Positions 61,755 through 64,000 of a DNA stretch of 64,000 bases are shown piece after piece. Where the stretch lies: the NCBI RefSeq assembly GCF_011398155.1, contig NZ_AP021888.1, forward strand, positions 1,347,501-1,411,500, given 5' to 3'. The DNA is from Thiosulfativibrio zosterae (GTDB lineage: Bacteria; Pseudomonadota; Gammaproteobacteria; Thiomicrospirales; Thiomicrospiraceae). The position numbers were made by a program, and so were the translations under genes. The notes below the pieces were generated by a model. The model had not been told where the DNA came from and made no database searches. It worked only from the letters and a program-made list of their open reading frames with translations. Within the stretch, counting starts at the first letter, position 1. Each line of letters starts with the position of its first letter.

Positions 61755-62051
61755 TTAATCCATAACTTTGTTATCACGCATCCAAGTCGGAATATCCAAC
61801 AGCTCATCATTCGCATTCTGAGGCCGAATTCGCTCACTAAATGGAATGCCGAATACTTGCTTATGCGCGTTATTAATAATGGCTTGCAGATCCGTTTTAT
61901 TAACCACATTCAAGACCAGTCCAGCCTCCATAAAACCCTCAATTTTAGGGTCCGACTTCTTACGCATGCCGCCATCTTTTATCAAGGTGTAATTCTCTAT
62001 CAGTAACTGGGTTAAACGTTCTTGGTAGGGAAGGGTATCCATGGTCTGCTC
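61755..62051 (-). CDS. Hypothetical island protein
   Basis: About 98 residues from ATG 62051 (MEQTMDTLPYQERL; earlier and later Met codons are possible). Soluble, helical; MRKKSDPKIEGFMEAGLV suggests a short basic segment. Not recognised. Lies alone on the minus strand; a perfect dyad AAGATA-AG-TATCTT at 62069-62082 is just upstream and may be an operator. Confidence 0.55.
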   Translation of the reverse strand, partial: EQTMDTLPYQERLTQLLIENYTLIKDGGMRKKSDPKIEGFMEAGLVLNVVNKTDLQAIINNAHKQVFGIPFSERIRPQNANDELLDIPTWMRDNKVMD

Positions 62052-62160
62052 CATATGTAAGATCAATAAAGATAAGTATCTTACTGTTTTTGATCGCCAA
62101 ATATCAGCAGATGTTAAGCTATAAAAATAGAGTTACAAGTAAGTTAAGTTGTTGTTATTA

Positions 62161-62188
62161 TTACATTTTAAGTGGTTTATGATATAAT
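62161..62188 (+). promoter_or_regulatory. Candidate promoter for the Xre operon
   Basis: TTACAT (62161-62166, 4 of 6) and a perfect TATAAT (62183-62188), spacer 16 bp, about 33 bp before the small gene at 62221. Confidence 0.55.
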
Positions 62189-62220
62189 TAACTTGTTGAA
62201 ATTAAACAGAATTAACCCAA

Positions 62221-62382
62221 ATGAGCCTATACAAAATACGTCGCAAAATTCTTAATGTGATGCTCTTAGAAGCCTATGACAAGGCACAATCTGCAAAAGA
62301 AAAGATTGCTGCAATTAAGGTGCTGGGAAAAGTAAACGGGCTCTATCCACATAAAAGGAAAAAATATGACCATTATGTATGA
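62221..62382 (+). CDS. 53-residue basic protein preceding an Xre regulator
   Basis: ATG to TGA with no interruption: MSLYKIRRKILNVMLLEAYD and then AKEKIAAIKVLGKVNGLYPHKRKKYDHYV (given in two parts). Strongly basic, helical. The last 17 bp overlap the Xre gene, giving the compact layout of many two-gene regulatory or toxin-antitoxin units. The IAAIKVLGKVNGLY segment recalls small phage terminase or regulator helices, but this is weak. A good promoter lies upstream. Confidence 0.55.
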   Translation: MSLYKIRRKILNVMLLEAYDKAQSAKEKIAAIKVLGKVNGLYPHKRKKYDHYV

Positions 62383-62788
62383 TCCCATCAAAGACCAACT
62401 CGACATCTATCTATTCGACAAAGACCATTTAGGCGAGCCTTTCAAACACGAATTGAACACGGATATAGAAATATGCCACTATGACCTAGAGCTACATGGC
62501 CCTAATTGCCCGCAGGTCATCAGTATTTCTAATGCATCACAACACGGTTTTTGGCCGATACAGTTAGCCAATTACAGCGGCAATCCTATCGCAGACCTAC
62601 GACACAAGTACGGCTTAACTCAAGCGGATCTGGGAGCCATTATGAAGGTCAGCAAGGCCAGAATCAGTCAAATGGAAAATGGCGGCAATGTCAGTGTGGA
62701 AAACTTCGAGCGTGTGCGTAAGGCAGTAACAGGCTTAGCTTCCAGTCATTGGGCTAATAATAAGGTTACCACAGAGCTGCTCAGCTAA
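62366..62788 (+). CDS. Xre-family transcriptional regulator
   Basis: 140 residues. N-terminal domain about 1-70 of unknown type, then an Xre/Cro helix-turn-helix (about 72-125): IADLRHKYGLTQADLGAIMKVSKARISQMENG in part, with LTQADLGAIM and SKARISQMENG as helices 2 and 3. AAAGGA precedes the ATG. Probably regulates its own two-gene operon and perhaps the replication gene facing it. Confidence 0.85.
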   Translation: MTIMYDPIKDQLDIYLFDKDHLGEPFKHELNTDIEICHYDLELHGPNCPQVISISNASQHGFWPIQLANYSGNPIADLRHKYGLTQADLGAIMKVSKARISQMENGGNVSVENFERVRKAVTGLASSHWANNKVTTELLS

Positions 62789-62902
62789 AGGCATAGCCAG
62801 CCGTTTAATAGGCTTGCGATTGGCCACCAGTCTGCTCACCTACGAGGCGGCAGTGCGTGCCGGTTAAGACTGCTTTACTTCTGTGATGCCGAACAACAAA
62901 AA

Positions 62903-62930
62903 AAGGCCACGATTGAGTGGCCTTAGTTTT
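62903..62930 (+). terminator. Intrinsic terminator after the Xre gene
   Basis: Stem AAGGCCAC/GTGGCCTT, loop GATTGA, flanked by A- and T-runs. Confidence 0.85.
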
Positions 62931-62966
62931 TACCAACAATTTTTGATAGTTGGTCGATGTATCGAT

Positions 62967-63119
62967 GTGGGTTAGGTGGGTTATGTGGGGTGGAATTTGC
63001 TTATAAGATAATTGATAATTTTAAAAACTATTTTTTTCACAGAATAAGAATTTACCCCACTTAACCCACTTTAACCTGCTCCAGCCCTTTAAATACAAGG
63101 CCTGCAGCTAGGTGGGTTA
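62967..63119. repeat. GTGGGTTA repeats, direct and inverted
   Basis: GTGGGTTA at 62967-62974, 62976-62983 and 63112-63119, and its complement TAACCCAC at 63062-63069. The block around 62976-62996 (GTGGGTTATGTGGGGT) faces an inverted near-copy (ACCCCACTTAACCCAC) ending at 63069, forming a large imperfect inverted repeat with an A/T-rich centre. Iteron-like layout next to a replication gene; could be an origin or regulator site. Confidence 0.5.
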
Positions 63120-63130
63120 TGCAAAAACAA

Positions 63131-63160
63131 CCCCACTTTGACCCCACTATTTAGTGGGGT
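63131..63160 (-). terminator. Hairpin with alternative pairing at the end of the replication gene
   Basis: ACCCCACTA-TT-TAGTGGGGT (63141-63160) is a perfect dyad spanning the minus-strand stop codon. A second CCCCACTT at 63131-63138 can compete for the same arm, and on the minus strand that version is followed by TTGTTTTT, as in a terminator. Confidence 0.55.
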
Positions 63161-64000
63161 AGAGTAACACCTCCTTCGCTCGAACCTGCATCAAACCCCA
63201 TAGCGACGGGCGAGATTGTAAGCCCTGGCTTAACCCGTGCAAGCGCAGAGGCAATTTGAGTTGCAAGATTTGCATCTAACACCTCAACCCAATAACTTTT
63301 AGAGCCACTGACATTAGTGCTTCTTAAGACAAGCCCCTTAGTAATGCGATCCACTCGGTAACTGAGTTGATTGCCAATGCTTCGGGCACTTTGAGCAGCA
63401 TGTTGCCCTGCAAGCCCTGTTAAGGTTTCATAGACATTGGTCTCTGTCTCGCCAGCCATGCCGTTGCGGGCATGACGTATGTTATTGTGCAATTCACCAG
63501 CTTTAAAACGTTCTTGGTTAGGGTACAACTTGGCTAAGTTGTAAAGTAGCTCAAAAAGGTCATCAAGCTCTGGATTAGCTTGCGCATTTTTGAGCATTAC
63601 CGTCATAGGATCAACCAACTTAGACTCGGGTAAAGTCCTTGCTAAGAATGCAATCGGCTGGCGGACTAACTTATCCCAGCTAGAAAAGGAAGCTGCGCGA
63701 CCTTTTTCTTCTGGTGCACCTGCATCTATCCAGTATTGCACTAATGCCAACACTGACATAATGATTTTAGGTCGAGTTTCCCTAGCCAATTCAATCGGGT
63801 CAAAATCAAAAGTACGATTAATCGGTTGTTCAGATTGAGGATTAATACGACACATCAAAACCCGTCGACTCATATCGCCATTCATCTGCAGGTTATTACC
63901 CGTGAAGATAAAAACGCAGTTGTTAATAGTATCCTGCATGTGACTAATACCCAGTTCACGATCTGAATAGCCTTCTTGTGTTATGACCGAAGCCATAGAA
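63151..64000 (-). CDS. Replication-type ATPase/primase of a mobile element, C-terminal part
   Basis: At least 281 residues are visible; the frame runs off the right edge, so the first Met inside the window is probably internal. The segment FIFTGNNLQMNGDMSRRVLMCRI in part, with GNNL ... GDMSRRV, is the C-terminal sensor-like region seen in phage/plasmid primase-helicases and DUF927/DUF3987-type ATPases. W-D-K-LVRQPIAFLA follows. Likely needed for replication or maintenance of the island. Exact family is uncertain because the ATPase core is outside the window. Confidence 0.7.
   Translation of the reverse strand, partial: SMASVITQEGYSDRELGISHMQDTINNCVFIFTGNNLQMNGDMSRRVLMCRINPQSEQPINRTFDFDPIELARETRPKIIMSVLALVQYWIDAGAPEEKGRAASFSSWDKLVRQPIAFLARTLPESKLVDPMTVMLKNAQANPELDDLFELLYNLAKLYPNQERFKAGELHNNIRHARNGMAGETETNVYETLTGLAGQHAAQSARSIGNQLSYRVDRITKGLVLRSTNVSGSKSYWVEVLDANLATQIASALARVKPGLTISPVAMGFDAGSSEGGVTLPH

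Larger units (their letters stand above)
62789..63150. other. Intergenic region with repeats, no gene seen
   Basis: Between the Xre gene and the convergent replication gene. It holds a terminator (62903-62930) and a set of GTGGGTTA and CCCCAC repeats (62967-63160), described separately. No supported ORF. Confidence 0.6.

Noticed and set aside
1-64000. CRISPR array or insertion sequence
   Set aside because: I saw no regularly spaced identical repeats and no transposase with terminal inverted repeats. The palindrome copies are kilobases apart and inside unrelated genes.

Overview
The window is mostly the conserved core chromosome of a gammaproteobacterium, followed from about 54.6 kb by the left part of a horizontally acquired island. 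Gene content (long-chain flavodoxin, a sulfide:quinone oxidoreductase-like flavoprotein, SucCD, NadB/NadE/NadC, succinylase-type lysine genes, c-di-GMP enzymes, a moderately AT-rich base composition) and gene order fit a sulfur-oxidising Thiomicrospira/Hydrogenovibrio/Thiomicrorhabdus-like organism. That genus-level guess is inference.

Layout. 0-2.4 kb: prfB (3' part) and lysS. 2.4-8.1 kb: ygfZ, a solo cheW, nadB, then rseC and a DegP-type protease. nadB lies directly beside rseC, with no rpoE-rseA-rseB between them. 8.3-14.6 kb: the classic lepA-lepB-rnc-era-recO-pdxJ-acpS run. 14.6-20.2 kb: a DUF445 membrane protein, the SQR-like flavoprotein with a small partner, three small exported proteins, a membrane GGDEF protein and fkpB. 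20.2-29.3 kb: sucCD, nadE, a CPA2 antiporter with nadC, ampD, flavodoxin and a yefM-yoeB toxin-antitoxin pair. 29.4-35.2 kb: hrpB with two minus-strand partners, a FliL-like protein, infA and aat. 35.3-44.6 kb: dnaE, an L,D-transpeptidase, an orphan pair of peptide-type ABC permeases, nagZ, an MscS channel and murB. 44.7-54.5 kb: an NSS transporter, the yffB-dapE minus-strand operon facing dapD, a VOC protein, a rhodanese, DUF3087, a porin and a periplasmic-sensor GGDEF protein.

The island begins at a 57-bp 3' fragment of tRNA-Leu(UAA) at 54569-54625, the expected scar of site-specific integration, and runs past the right edge. It holds a decayed gene, an unknown two-TM protein, a Nudix hydrolase overlapping a probable SRA-like/HNH modification-dependent nuclease, an exported SNase-Excalibur nuclease, a MazG-type pyrophosphohydrolase tightly coupled to a GIY-YIG/DUF2075 helicase-nuclease, an Xre regulator with a 53-residue partner, and the C-terminal part of a replication-type ATPase/primase. 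Two successive pairs of nucleotide pyrophosphohydrolase plus nuclease make this a good candidate for a little-described defence module.

The most unexpected signal in the core is a 12-bp palindrome, ACCAGGCCTGGT. It occurs seven times perfectly and five times nearly so between 0.8 and 48.2 kb, usually with an A/T-rich tail on one side. It is used in three reading frames and is absent from the island. It behaves like a genome-wide DNA-level signal rather than a protein motif.
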